Assembly: GCA_028826165.1 (NCBI GenBank)
Contig: JAPDFW010000089.1
Span: 124,001 to 188,000, forward strand
Reading direction: 5' to 3'
Source: Anaeramoeba ignava
Taxonomy: Eukaryota; Metamonada; Anaeramoebidae
Length of the DNA: 64,000 bases
Shown here: in pieces, positions 1 to 10,625 of the stretch
How positions within the stretch are numbered: the first letter of the stretch is position 1
How the letters are laid out: every line of letters begins with the position of its first letter
Made by a program: the position numbers and the translations under genes
The notes under the pieces: model-generated
What the model saw: the letters and a program-made list of their open reading frames with translations, nothing else
The model's database searches: none
What the model was told of the DNA's origin: nothing

Positions 1-93
1 AGAGGAAATGAAACAGAAGTTGAAGATGAAGATGATGAAAATGAAAAAAAGAAAAAAAAGAAACATGGAAAGAAAATCAAAATTTATAAATGA
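1..93 (+). CDS. 3' end of an unidentified gene, charged C-terminal tail
   Basis: The first 30 codons of the window are open in frame 1 and end at TGA (91-93). They encode an acidic stretch rich in Glu and Asp followed by a Lys-rich tail ending in KKIKIYK. Such acidic-then-basic tails occur in nucleolar and chromatin proteins, but nothing identifies the family. The rest of the gene lies upstream of the window. Confidence 0.5.
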   Translation, partial: RGNETEVEDEDDENEKKKKKKHGKKIKIYK

Positions 94-310
94 AAGAATC
101 CAAATATTTTTTTTTTCAAAAAAGTTTTTAAAATAAAAATAAAAAATGGATTCATTTTCCAATTAAAATTTAAATTAAACATTTTGTTTAAAAACATTCA
201 AAAATCTTTTCCATAGAAACAAATTGAAGTTTTAAATTGAGGATCAGAAAAAAAAGGAAAAATAAGAAATTGAAGATAAAATTTTAAATTAAATTTTTCT
301 ATTTGAGTTT

Positions 311-1045
311 CTAAATTTGAATTTTTAATAAACCATCATCTTGAATTTTTAATTGGAATAAATCTTGAATTTTTGATTGGAATAAATTTTGGAAAAAATT
401 AGTTGAAAAACCAAATGATTTCCTTAACAATTTTGTGTTTAAATCATAATCAACTTTGGATCCAATTTGGATATTTTTTGTCAAATTTGAAATCAAATGA
501 GAATTAATTTGATTTGAATTTTTAAGTGAAAATTTAAATAGAGTTTCTTTTCGAAATGAAACCATTTTGAATCCAAAATTTCCTGATTTGTTTATTTGAA
601 TATTTTTTTGATAATTTGCATTAAATTCAAAACAATCATTAAAAAAAGTTTTTGTTGAAAATTTGATATTTTGAATAAAATCTTGAACTTGAAATGGTTC
701 TAAATTAAATTCTGAATTATCGGAAAATTTTGATTTAATTTTTGATTGAAAAATTAAAAGTGTTTTTTTCGGGATCAATTTCCCTACTTCAAATAATAGT
801 TTTTGTTCAGAGTTAGAATTAAAAGTTGCTTTGGAAGAAAAGAAACTCGTTGGTTTTATTCTTGAAAGCCTAAAAGAAGCTTCTGTATTCAAAGAATTTT
901 GTTGATTTTTTTCAATTTTCATTTGGATTCTAGAATTTTTAATCATGGATTTTGGTTGTTTTGAATAACTTTTAATTTGGAAATTTGAAATGAATGGTTT
1001 TGATTTGAAAAGAGAAGAAAAATTTAATAATGGATTTTCATTCAT
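311..1045 (-). CDS. Unidentified protein, possibly a beta-barrel of the VDAC/Tom40 type
   Basis: A 244-residue open frame starts at the ATG at 1045 (MNENPLLNF). A longer reading from 1081 would need a TTG start, so I reject it. The protein is rich in Asn, Phe, Lys and Ser and shows alternating polar/hydrophobic stretches such as IGSKVDYDLNTKLLRKSFGF, the look of outer-membrane beta-strands. The segment EVGKLIPKKTLLIFQSKI recalls strands in mitochondrial porins. I see no signal peptide or transmembrane helix. The C-terminus ends in short near-repeats (QSKIQD, QLKIQD, LLKIQI), which may mean a recent extension or an altered end. A porin-3 family assignment is a guess from strand pattern only. 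Confidence 0.45.
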   Translation of the reverse strand: MNENPLLNFSSLFKSKPFISNFQIKSYSKQPKSMIKNSRIQMKIEKNQQNSLNTEASFRLSRIKPTSFFSSKATFNSNSEQKLLFEVGKLIPKKTLLIFQSKIKSKFSDNSEFNLEPFQVQDFIQNIKFSTKTFFNDCFEFNANYQKNIQINKSGNFGFKMVSFRKETLFKFSLKNSNQINSHLISNLTKNIQIGSKVDYDLNTKLLRKSFGFSTNFFQNLFQSKIQDLFQLKIQDDGLLKIQI

Positions 1046-1448
1046 TATATATTGAAAAAAAGGAAAAAAAATGATAAACAAAAAAAAAGAATTTTTTAAT
1101 TAAAATTAAAATTTTTTTTTTAAATTTAAAAATAAAAATAAAAAATAAAAATCTCAGAAATGAGTATCAGAATGTGTTTTTGAATCTTTAAACAAACATT
1201 CTTTCGAGCATTTCTTTTAAAAAAAAAATGAAAATAATTTTTTAAATTTTTATGATAAATTATTTTTTTTTTATTTAAATTAATTAAAAAAATAAATAAA
1301 AAAAATTTAAATTATTAAAAATCGTAAAAATTTGATTTATTTTGTTTTTTTTATTTTTATTTTTATTTTTATTTTAAAAAGAAATTATTCTCCATTTTTT
1401 TCTTTTACTATCTTTACTTTTTGTTATAATACTTTTTTTAATTTATAA
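1046..1448. other. Intergenic spacer between divergent genes
   Basis: About 400 bases of AT-rich DNA lie between the divergent starts at 1045 (-) and 1449 (+). They hold runs of A and T and no convincing reading frame. The spacer must contain both promoters, but I cannot point to a specific promoter element. Confidence 0.5.
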
Positions 1449-3678
1449 ATGATTACCAAAAATTCTCAAAAAAAAAGACGCAAACAAAATATTGATGATT
1501 TCAATCAATTTCCAATTAAACAAAATCGAAAAAATAAAGATCTAAAAAAAAATATTCAACAAAATAAAAGATAAAAACGAAATTTTTTATCAACAAAAAA
1601 AAGACGAATTTGAAAATCAAAACAAGAACGAGAATCAAGAAGAATTGAAGGGAATAAATAATAGTCAAGATGAGGAAAAAAAAGTTTTTTTAATTGACAA
1701 TAAAAATGGGGAAATCTCAATAGAAAATGGAAAAGAAAAAACAACAGAGAAGTATGAAAAAGAAGATTTTGCGCAAAGAAAAAGTGTTGTATTGAATTTT
1801 GAATCGGATGTAGCCAGTTCAGGTAAGGAATAAATTTGACAGAAGTTTAAATTTAAAACTGACATTTTTTTATTTAATTTTTTTTATTTAATTTTTTTTA
1901 TTTAATTTTTTTTAATCAAGCAATTGATATACTTTTTGATGATCTGTTGTTATCAATTTTCTCCTTTTTAGATAAACGCTCGCTTTGTAAATGTGAACTT
2001 GTATGTAATAAATGGAGAATATGTGCAAACGAAAGATTCTTATGGTCGAAAGTTAATCTCAAGGAAATTAACCGAAAGGTAAATGATATAAACATAGCCT
2101 GCCTGGCAAAGAAACATCCTGAGATGAGGGCGGTAAAGCTGCATAACTGCTCGCTGGTTTCGGATAAAGGAATTATGGCAATTTCTAGTCTTTGCAAAAA
2201 TATCAAGTGTTTCGATCTTGGTCACGATAACTTAAGAATAGCAAGAAGAAGCATCACTGACAATTCGCTGAAATGCTTTTCAAAATATTCACCAGAACTT
2301 GAGGCGTTGCGGATGGGACTTTGCACAAGAATAACAACGCGGGGGCTTGATACACTTTTTCGAGGATGCACAAATTTGAAATTTTTGGATCTCAGTCGGT
2401 GCTCACTTGCTGGAATACCAGAGTCCATTTCGCGGTTGGTACATTTGGAGTCACTTATTCTTGATGCGAACGATCTGGCGTCACTTGAGGATTGGGTATC
2501 TCAATTAGGAAATTTGAAGAGCTTACAATTGAGAGATAATCAATTGAGTCAATTACCTAAATGTCTGAAAAACCTGTCAAATCTGACAGCTTTGGATCTT
2601 GCAAACAATATCTTCTCATCTTTTCCTGACGAGTTATGTGGACTGACTTCGCTGCGGAGACTTGTATTATCCAACAACGTTATCACACAAATTTCGCCTC
2701 TAATTTCGGGACTTGAATTTCTTGAGGAGTTGCGGTTGGATCACAACGAGATCTCTTCACTACCTGTTGAGATCTGTGGTTTATCTCGGTTGCGAGTGTT
2801 ACGAATAAATAATAATCATGTTGTTCGTTTGCCAGTTCAAATTCATCAGCTGTCAAATTTGACAGTTCTTGATTTTTCTGATAATTCTTTGTTTGAACTT
2901 CCTGATTCTCTTGCTCATCTTCCTAATTTACGTTATCTTAAGCTTTTTAATAATAGGCTTACTCATCTTCCTGATTTACTTTCAAATTTATCTAGTTTGC
3001 AATCTTTATTTTTGAGTGATAATTTGATTTCTCGTTTTCCTGATTCTTTTTGTGATATTCAGTCTTTACGTTGTCTTGTTGTTCATAATAATAAGATTTT
3101 AGAGCTTCCTGATAATTTTGGAAGGTAATATTTAATTTTAATTTAAATTTAATTTAAATATTTAATTTTAATTTTTGATTTAAATATTAATATTTAATTT
3201 AAATATTTGATTTAATTTTGATTTGATTTAATTTTAATTTAATAGATTGAAAAATTTAGAACGTCTAGAATTGATTGGAAACAGACTTCAAAGATTTCCT
3301 GATTCCTTTTTTAAACTTCAAAAATTACAAACTTTATGGCTTGGTTTTAATTTTATTTCTTTTATTCCTGAAAAATTTTCACAACTTATATCTTTAAAAG
3401 AATTAGGACTTAATAATAATAATATTTCAAAAATTCCAGAAAAATTAACTTCTTTACAAAATTTGAAAACATTACACATTTTTAATAACAAAATTCCTGA
3501 AAAAGAATTTCAACCATTTCACAAAATAAAAAATTTACAAACTTTTCTATTCCATAATAATTCAATAAACTCTTCACAAAGAGAACAAACAAATCAACCT
3601 CCTCTTGAAATGATTCAAAATAATTTATTGCAAATCATTCAACACACATTTGCAAAAATGCCAAAAAGATTTATTTAA
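1449..3678 (+). CDS. F-box and leucine-rich-repeat protein (likely SCF substrate receptor)
   Basis: Three exons: 1449-1822, 1921-3124 and 3246-3678. Both introns (98 and 121 nt, GT-AG) join in phase. An Asn/Lys/Glu-rich N-terminus precedes an F-box that spans intron 1 (DDLLLSIFSFLDKRSLCKCE, then VCNKW). From residue about 200 to the end there are roughly 15 leucine-rich repeats of the LxxLxLxxN.L..LP type. F-box proteins of this kind recruit substrates to SCF ubiquitin ligases through SKP1; that role is from the family, not shown here. The first ATG (1449) is in a different frame from the F-box, and the frames change by +1 between 1546 and 1574, so exon 1 carries an apparent one-base insertion or its start lies elsewhere. 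The middle (2030-2780) is clearly richer in G+C than the 3' half. Confidence 0.8.
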
Positions 3679-3806
3679 TTAATTAATTAATCAGAGATTT
3701 GATTTTAATTTTATTTTAAATTTTGATTTTATTTTAAATTTAATTTTTATTTTGATTTTAATTTTGATTTTAATTTTAATTTTTAATTTTAATTTTAAAT
3801 TTTCTA

Positions 3807-6800
3807 TCATTTAATATAAGATTGATTTTTATCAATATTCTTTGAAATCTTTTCAAGTTCCTTTTGAGCTGCTTGGAAAAGATCATCAGTAGTAATTGTC
3901 TGTGAATCCCTTGGGCGTAAAGCGACTTTTGAAGCAGCACGAATGATGGAATTATGAATATTACCACCAGAAAACTCAAAAGAGGAAGCAAGAAGTTTAA
4001 ACTGTATAGAATCTGAAAGAACTGGAGCAGAATCTGGAATAAGCTTTTTCCAGAGAATCTCACGAAGACCTTGATCAGGCATGGGAAAGTCGACAACAAA
4101 GCGCATACGACGGAAAAAAGCGGGATCAATAGCAGATACAAGATTTGAACATAAAATGACAATTCCGTTGAATTTTTCCATGTGATAAAGAAGTAGACCA
4201 ACATCTATATTTGCATATCTATCTGTGGAAGATTTCTGGGCAGAATGACGAGTGCCGAAAAGACCCTCGGCCTCGTCAAAAACAAGGACAGAATCATTAT
4301 TTTTTGCTTCAGTGAAAAGTAAGTCGATATTTTTTGATGTTTGACCAACATATTTAGATACGAGCTCAGCAGCGTTGATAACCTTAAGAGGCCTGCCTAT
4401 CTCGTAAGCAATAGCCTCAGTGGCGAGGGTTTTGCCTGTGCCAGGAGGTCCACAGAGAAGGACTGTGGAACCAGCTTGAAAACCAATAGAAGTGTCAAAA
4501 CCCCAAGAATCCAAAACAAGTCTTGATTTTTCAGCGTCTATGATTTCACGAACAAGTTGCAGGGTTTTGGGGGGTAGAACCAAAGTACTTAACCCCCGTT
4601 GGGGGACTATTCTGCGATGAAAGTCAGTCATGCGTAATTTGGCACGGAGCTGCAACTTGGCTCCCCGCTCAAGATCTTCTTGAGTGATCGTGACGTTTTC
4701 TAAACCGTCGCGCGAGACTGCGATGCTTAGTGCGGATAGCACGGCGTTTTTGATGAATCCTCCCGTCAACTCAAACTTTAATGCAAGTGCTTTCAGATCC
4801 ACCGAGCTGTCATAACGGATCGACTTTGGAAGATGTGCGTCCCAAATTTGCTGTCTTAAAAGTGGATCAGGTTTTTTGAACTCGAGCGCTAACGCTATTC
4901 TTCTATGCATTGCCTCGTCAAGATCGAATGCACGGTTGGTTGCGAGCACTATTATTCCGTCGAACTTCTCGATCTCAGTCAAAAGTAAGTTAACGTTATA
5001 CTGGCCTTTTTGACGTGATTCGAATATGCCTTCACATTCGTCAAAGAACAAGAGAGCGTTGTGTAAGTTTGCTTCTCTGAAGATATACTGGATGATTTCG
5101 CCTGCGGTATTTTTTCCTAGCGTAGGAAAGTTTATGAGCATAATCTTTCGGCCCAGTTCATTTCCTAGCGCGTTAGCCATCATTGTTTTTCCAGTTCCCG
5201 ATTCGCCATAAAAAAGAAGAACCAATCCACCTGAGTTTGCAATTGCATCGTCAAGACCAAGACGCTTGCGGCACTTTGCGAAATGGTCGTAGTTTGTGAC
5301 TGTTTTGAGAACAAGCCGTTTATCTTCTTCTCGCAAAACGACGTGATCCATTTTGACAGTGCTTGTGTATAAATGTGACCCCTCAATCAGCTCTTCCATC
5401 TCTGTATCCAATCCGAGCACAAAATCCACCATCCGTCTATCCACGAAAACCTCCATGCTGTTCAAGCTCGACTCGAGCATTGAGCCGCTAAATTGGATGA
5501 TCCGATCACGCACTAATGATCCACTTTTGTAAAAATACTTCCGGTTCATCACTTGTTCCTTAAGGTTTTTGCAGAACATCTTCAGCAGCATCTCGACCGT
5601 TACTTGTCTCCAATTCAGTACCGCTAGCATCTTCTGAGACGTCTTGATTCCAATCAAAAACAATACAACGTTCTTCTCAAATTCCGTTAGTTTCCGTGAT
5701 TCTGCAAGTCGCTCCATTCGCGGAATCCACTCCCCGTTCTTCTCAGTTAGTTTGAGTCGCTGTTCGCACTTCGTTCGTAGTGAGTGATCCTTCGCGCTGA
5801 ACTCCCTTACAAGCGCCTGCGAGTGGAATACTGAGTCGATGTAGAATGTCTGGCTCTCGTTCTCCTTTTCTTGGATTAAATTCAATTTGTTTGCATACAT
5901 TTCAAATCGATCTTCCAAGTATTCGAAGTCGTTGGCGTACGGTTTCAAGTCTGGGAAGCTTTGTTGTTCTTGTGCTTGTTTATCTTGTGCTGTTTGTTCT
6001 ATATTTTTTGTTTTGACCGTTTTTTTTTCGTGAATTTTTTCTTCTGAAATCCATTGAGAAATATCCATTTCATCCAATTCATTTTTTGTTTGATCAATTT
6101 TTTCCAATTTATTTTTCTTGATCAATTTTTTCCAATTCATTTTTTGCTAGTTCAATTTTTTCTTCTCCATTTTTTTTCTCATCCTCTTTTTCCTTCTTTC
6201 TCTCTTCAAAAACAGCTCCTAAATTTGTTCCTTGCAAACTCAACATTTGCTCTTCGCTTAAATCTTGATCAAACAAAGCTGCCACAAACTGAGGTTCCAT
6301 TCTCATGTATCCATAAGATTCAATTCCGTTTTTGAACATTCGATCCTTCATATGTCCTCTTGTTGGAGATACAAAGTTGATTAGTTCAAATGGAGTCATG
6401 TCCCCAAATAATCCCATTGTTGATAATCCTTCAAGTGAATAAAAGCGCATCGCGTTAGGAATGGAGAATCCTATGCTAGAAAGAACTAGGCAACTAAGCA
6501 ATAAAAATTCTTTGTCTGTCAGTTTTATTTTGTCTTTATATCTCGCAACTATTGGTTTATTCTATTAATTTTTTTTTATTTAAATTAAGTCTTTTTTTAA
6601 TTTTAATTTTTTTTAATTTTTTTTTACAGGCATTAATTCGACTTTTTTAAATATTATTTCTTTCATTTTTTCTTTTAATTTTCTAGTATGTTCTATCCAT
6701 TGGACATGAGCAGGAAAATCTAAAAATAAATTTTAATTTCAAAATAAATTTCAAAATAAATTTCAAAATAAATTTCAATTTTAATTTTAATTTTAATTTT

Positions 6801-7253
6801 AATTTTAATATTAATTTCAAAATAAATTTCAATTTTAATTTTAATTTTAATTTTAATTTCAAAATAAATTTAATTTCAAAATTAAATTTTAATTTCAAAA
6901 TAAATTTTAATTTCAATTTTAATTTCAAAATAAATTTTAATTTCAATTTTAATTTTAAAATAAATTTCAAAATTCTTACTTTTAGGTTGTGAATTTTTTT
7001 CAAATAAAGTAACTGGAAAATTTATTTCTTCAAAAGAAATAAAAGATAAAACCAAAAAACTTGTAACTGCCTAAATTATTAATAAAAATTAATTGAGAAT
7101 GAAAATTTAAAATTAAAAATAATATACGTCAAAAAATTCTTTTGAATCTGTAAATGGTTTTGTTTCATCTTTTGTTAAATTCTCTTTAACAAAATCTGAT
7201 AATTTATATTTTGTTAATTCTGATTGTTCTGATAATTCTTTAATTAATTCCAT
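3807..7253 (-). CDS. Tandem AAA ATPase protein with two P-loop domains
   Basis: Four exons: 7253-7128, 7070-6980, 6719-6628 and 6561-3807, about 1,020 residues. In the long exon two AAA modules are visible. Module 1 has Walker A GESGTGKT and Walker B LLFFDECEG; module 2 has Walker A GPPGTGKT and Walker B VLVFDEAEG. Each is followed by Asn and Arg-finger-like segments (ATNR, MHRR; CSN, FFRRMRF). A helical region precedes module 1, giving an N-domain-AAA-AAA layout unlike CDC48 or NSF in its N-terminus. Similar paired AAA proteins occur in bacteria, so transfer is possible. The function is unknown; these modules usually remodel proteins. The frame breaks at 6109-6117, where AAA TAA A lies between the two long frames and a +1 step restores the reading. 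Codon use from 4500 to 5950 is much more GC-rich than in neighbouring genes. Confidence 0.8.
6720..6979. repeat. AT-only simple repeat filling intron 3 of the AAA gene
   Basis: Intron 3 of the AAA ATPase gene consists almost entirely of alternating TTTTAA and TTTCAAAATAAA units. Its GT (6979-6978) and AG (6721-6720) borders are clear. Confidence 0.75.
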
Positions 7254-7537
7254 TTATAAATTTGAAAAAAAATGAAAAAAATGAAAAAAATAAAAAAAAT
7301 AAAATTGTTTTTTAAACTGACGACTTTTAAAAAAAAAAAAAAAAAACGGAATAAATTGTTTAATTCAAAAGAATGATTTTGTTTTTTTTTTATGATTATC
7401 TCCATAAAAAATTGAATCAGAGAAGATCAAAAGTGTCAAAAAAAAAAGAAGAAAAAGAAAAAGAAAAAATGATAGAAATTGTAACTGAAATCAAAAAAAA
7501 AGTAAATGGAGAAAGGAAACAAGAAAAGACTCTGTAA

Positions 7538-9700
7538 TTAACAGCATCCTTTCTTTTTTATTTCATTTGTGTTTTTTGTTAAGTCAACAACATCTTCTTC
7601 TTGTGGTGCTTGTGAAATGTTTTCATTTAATATTTGATTAACTAAAAATTTGGCAGCAGTTCCAATATTCAAATTTTCTTTCGCACTTGTTGGAAACCTA
7701 ATCGGAAAAAATTTTAATTTTAATTTTAAATTTAATTTCAAAATGAATTTTAAATTGAATTTTAATTTTAATTTCGATTTTAATTTTAATTCTAATATTA
7801 ATTTTAATTTTAATTTTAATTTTAATTTTAATTTTAATTTCAATTTTAATTTTAATTTTAATTTTAATTTGAATATTAATTTGAATTTTAATTTGAATTT
7901 TAATTTGAATTTCATAAATGAATTTTAATTTTAATATTAATTTTAATATTAATATTAATTTTAATTTTATAATGAATTTTAATTTTAATTTTAATTTCAA
8001 TTTGAATTTTAATTTTAATTTTAATTTTAATTTTAATTTTAATTTCAATTTTAATTTTAATTTTAATTTTAATATTAATTTTAAATTGAATTTTAATTTT
8101 AATTTGAATTTTAATTTTAATTTGAATTTTAATTTTAATTTTAATTTTAATTTTAATTTCAATTTAATTTAAATTTTTAATTTTAATTTTAATTTTAATA
8201 TTAATTTTAATTTTAATTTGAATTTTAATTTTAATTTTAATTTGAATTTCATAAATGAATTTTAATTTGAATTTTAAATTTAATATTAATTTTAATTTCA
8301 AAATGAATTTGAATATTAATTTTAATTTTAATTTTAATTTTAATTTTAATATTAATATTAATTTTAATTTTAATTTTAATTTGAATTTGAATTTTAATTT
8401 TAATTTTAATTTGAATTTCATAAATGAATTTTAATTTTAATTTTAATTTTAATTTTAATTTTAATTTTAATTTTAATTTTAATTTTAATTTCAAAATGAA
8501 TTTTAATTTTAATTTCAATTTTAATTTTAATTTTAAAATTAATTTTAATTTTAATTTTAATTTCAAAATGAATTTTAATTTTAATTTTAAATTGAATTTT
8601 AAATTGAATTTTAATTTCAGTCTCAATGTATAAATTGTGGATTTTAAAAACTGTACCATCCACAAAATCTATGCTCTTTGCAAAATTCATCCATTTGCTG
8701 AGTAGTTTGGCCCCAACCATCAGGTTTTAAATCAACCTAAAAAAAAAAGAAACAAAAAAGAATTTTTTTAAAAAAAAAAATTAGAAAAAGTTTTTTGTGA
8801 CATTTTTTAAAAAAAATACTTTATTCGCTAATAAAACAACCGGAATTGGTTTCTTATTTGGTAAAAACACTTTAGAATCAATATCTTGTTTCCATTTCTT
8901 AACTCCTTCAAATGTTTCAGGCCTTGTAACATCAAATACAACAAAGGCTCCAGCTGCTTCTTTATAATAAACTCTAGTCATATTTCCATATCTTTCTTGA
9001 CCTTTTTTATTGAAAAATTTGAGCATAATTCATCATTATAAATGATTGAGGAAAAAATTATAATTATAATTATAATATGAAAACCAAATAAAAAAGATTT
9101 TTTTCAATTAATTTTTTTTCCAATTATTTCAATTTAAATTAGTTTTTTCAATTTAAATTAAAGTTTTCAATTTATTTTTTGTTTTGAAATTTTGGGAATT
9201 TTTAAATAAAAAAAATTTTTTTTCTTTCAATTAATATTAGTAATAATTTTTTCAATTACAATCTAAACTAAAAGTAAAATTGAAAAAATTATTTTAAATC
9301 AACAAAACAAACCTGCAATATCCCATAATTGAAGTCTAACAATCGTTTTTTCATTAACATTCATAACTTTGAGGGCAAAATCAACACCAATCTAAATAGA
9401 AATAAATTTATTAATGAAAAAAAAAAAAGAAACAATAATTGAAGGATTTAATGCGTTAATTTAGAAATGAAAAAAAAAACGGAATGAAAAAAATCAATCA
9501 ATAATAAATAAAATTGTTTATTTTTAATTAAATTTTTTTTTTTGATTTTATTATTTAAATTATACTGTTGCTTTGTATTGTCTAGAAAATATTCCATGAA
9601 CATATCTTTTTATCATTGAAGTTTTTCCTGTTGCTAAATCTCCAACAACAAGAACTTTATAAAGATAATCATTTACATCATCTGAAAGTTCTTTTGTCAT
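7538..9700 (-). CDS. RAB32: Rab32-type small GTPase
   Basis: Five exons (9700-9566, 9391-9313, 9001-8820, 8736-8657, 7697-7538) join in phase to give 211 residues. The GTPase motifs are intact: P-loop GDLATGKTS, switch II WDIAGQERYGN, NKVD and the SAK box. The VDFALKV stretch after switch I, YGNMTRVYYKEAAGAFVVFD, the FEGVKKWKQDIDSKVFLP run and the Phe-Cys-Lys-Glu-His segment are hallmarks of Rab32/38, which direct traffic to lysosome-related organelles and mitochondria. The C-terminus KKKGCC carries the paired cysteines for geranylgeranylation. Intron 4 is a 959-bp AT-only array, long compared with the gene's 636 coding bases. Confidence 0.93.
7700..8650. repeat. AATTTT hexamer array inside Rab32 intron 4
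   Basis: Nearly all of this intron is made of the hexamer AATTTT with scattered variants (AATTTC, AATTTG, AATATT) and a few longer interruptions near 7915, 8250 and 8425 that contain ATAAATGAATTT. Stops are rare in several frames, which creates long Asn/Phe or Lys/Leu reading frames on both strands. They are not genes. Confidence 0.9.
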
Positions 9701-9839
9701 GATTTTTTTTTATTATTATAATTATTAAGAAAATAAAAAAAGAACAAAAGAAGAAAAAGAAAAGAAAAAAAATGAATTTTGAACTTTTCATTTTTTTTTC
9801 ATTTTTTTTTTTGAGTTATTGAAGAAATGAAAAATTTTT

Positions 9840-10625
9840 AATTTATAATTTAAAATATTATTAATTTCATTATTATTTCTTTTTGGATTCATTTCCCAAA
9901 TCCACTTTTTTATTTAAATTGAATAATTTTAATTTAAAATAATAATAATAATTTCCTTATTATTTGAATAATTTATAATTTAAAATATTGTTAATTTCAT
10001 TATTATTTCTTTTGGATTTATTTTCCAAATCCACTTTTTTATTTAAATTGGATAATTTTAATTTAAAATAATAATAATAAATTTCCTTATTTTTTGAATA
10101 ATTTATAATTTAAAATAACAATTATTTCCTTATTATTTCTTTTTGGATTTATTTTCCAAATCCACTTTTTTATTTAAATTGGATAATTTAAATTGAATAA
10201 TTTTAATATTGAATAATTTTTATTATTTGAAAAATTAATAATTTAATAATAATAATAATTCCTTATTATTTTTTTATGATTTATTTTTCCATTTTTATAA
10301 TTTAAATAATAATAATAATTTCCTTATTTTTGAATAATTTATAATTTAAAATATTATTAATTATTTCTTTTTGAATTTATTTTCCAAATCCACTTTTTTA
10401 TTTAAATTGAATAATTTTAATTTAAAATAATAATAATAAATTTCCTTATTTTTGAATAATTTATAATTTAAAATATTATTATTTCCTTATTATTTCTTTT
10501 GGATTTATTTTCCAAATCCATTTTTTTTATTTAAATTGAATAATTTTAATTTAAAATAATAATAATAATAATTTCCTTATTTTTGAATAATTTATAATTT
10601 AAAATATTATTAATTATTATTTCTT
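9840..10625. repeat. Minisatellite of about 120-130 bp units merging into the RhoGEF 3' end
   Basis: About six imperfect tandem units each contain, in order, a TATAATTTAAAATATT block, a TTCTTTTGGATTTATTTTCC block, CAAATCCACTTTTTTATTT, TTTAAATTGAATAATTTTAA and a run of AAT trinucleotides. The third unit (about 10100-10335) is longer and rearranged. The last unit overlaps the stop codon and final residues of the RhoGEF gene (DLGNKSKRNNN), so the array is built from copies of that gene's 3' end. Confidence 0.8.

Noticed and set aside
311-1081. A 12-residue upstream extension of the minus-strand protein
   Set aside because: It would start at TTG; the ATG at 1045 is the first proper start.
7650-8665. 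Several Asn/Phe and Lys/Leu frames on both strands
   Set aside because: They arise from the AATTTT hexamer in Rab32 intron 4, with no start context or homology.
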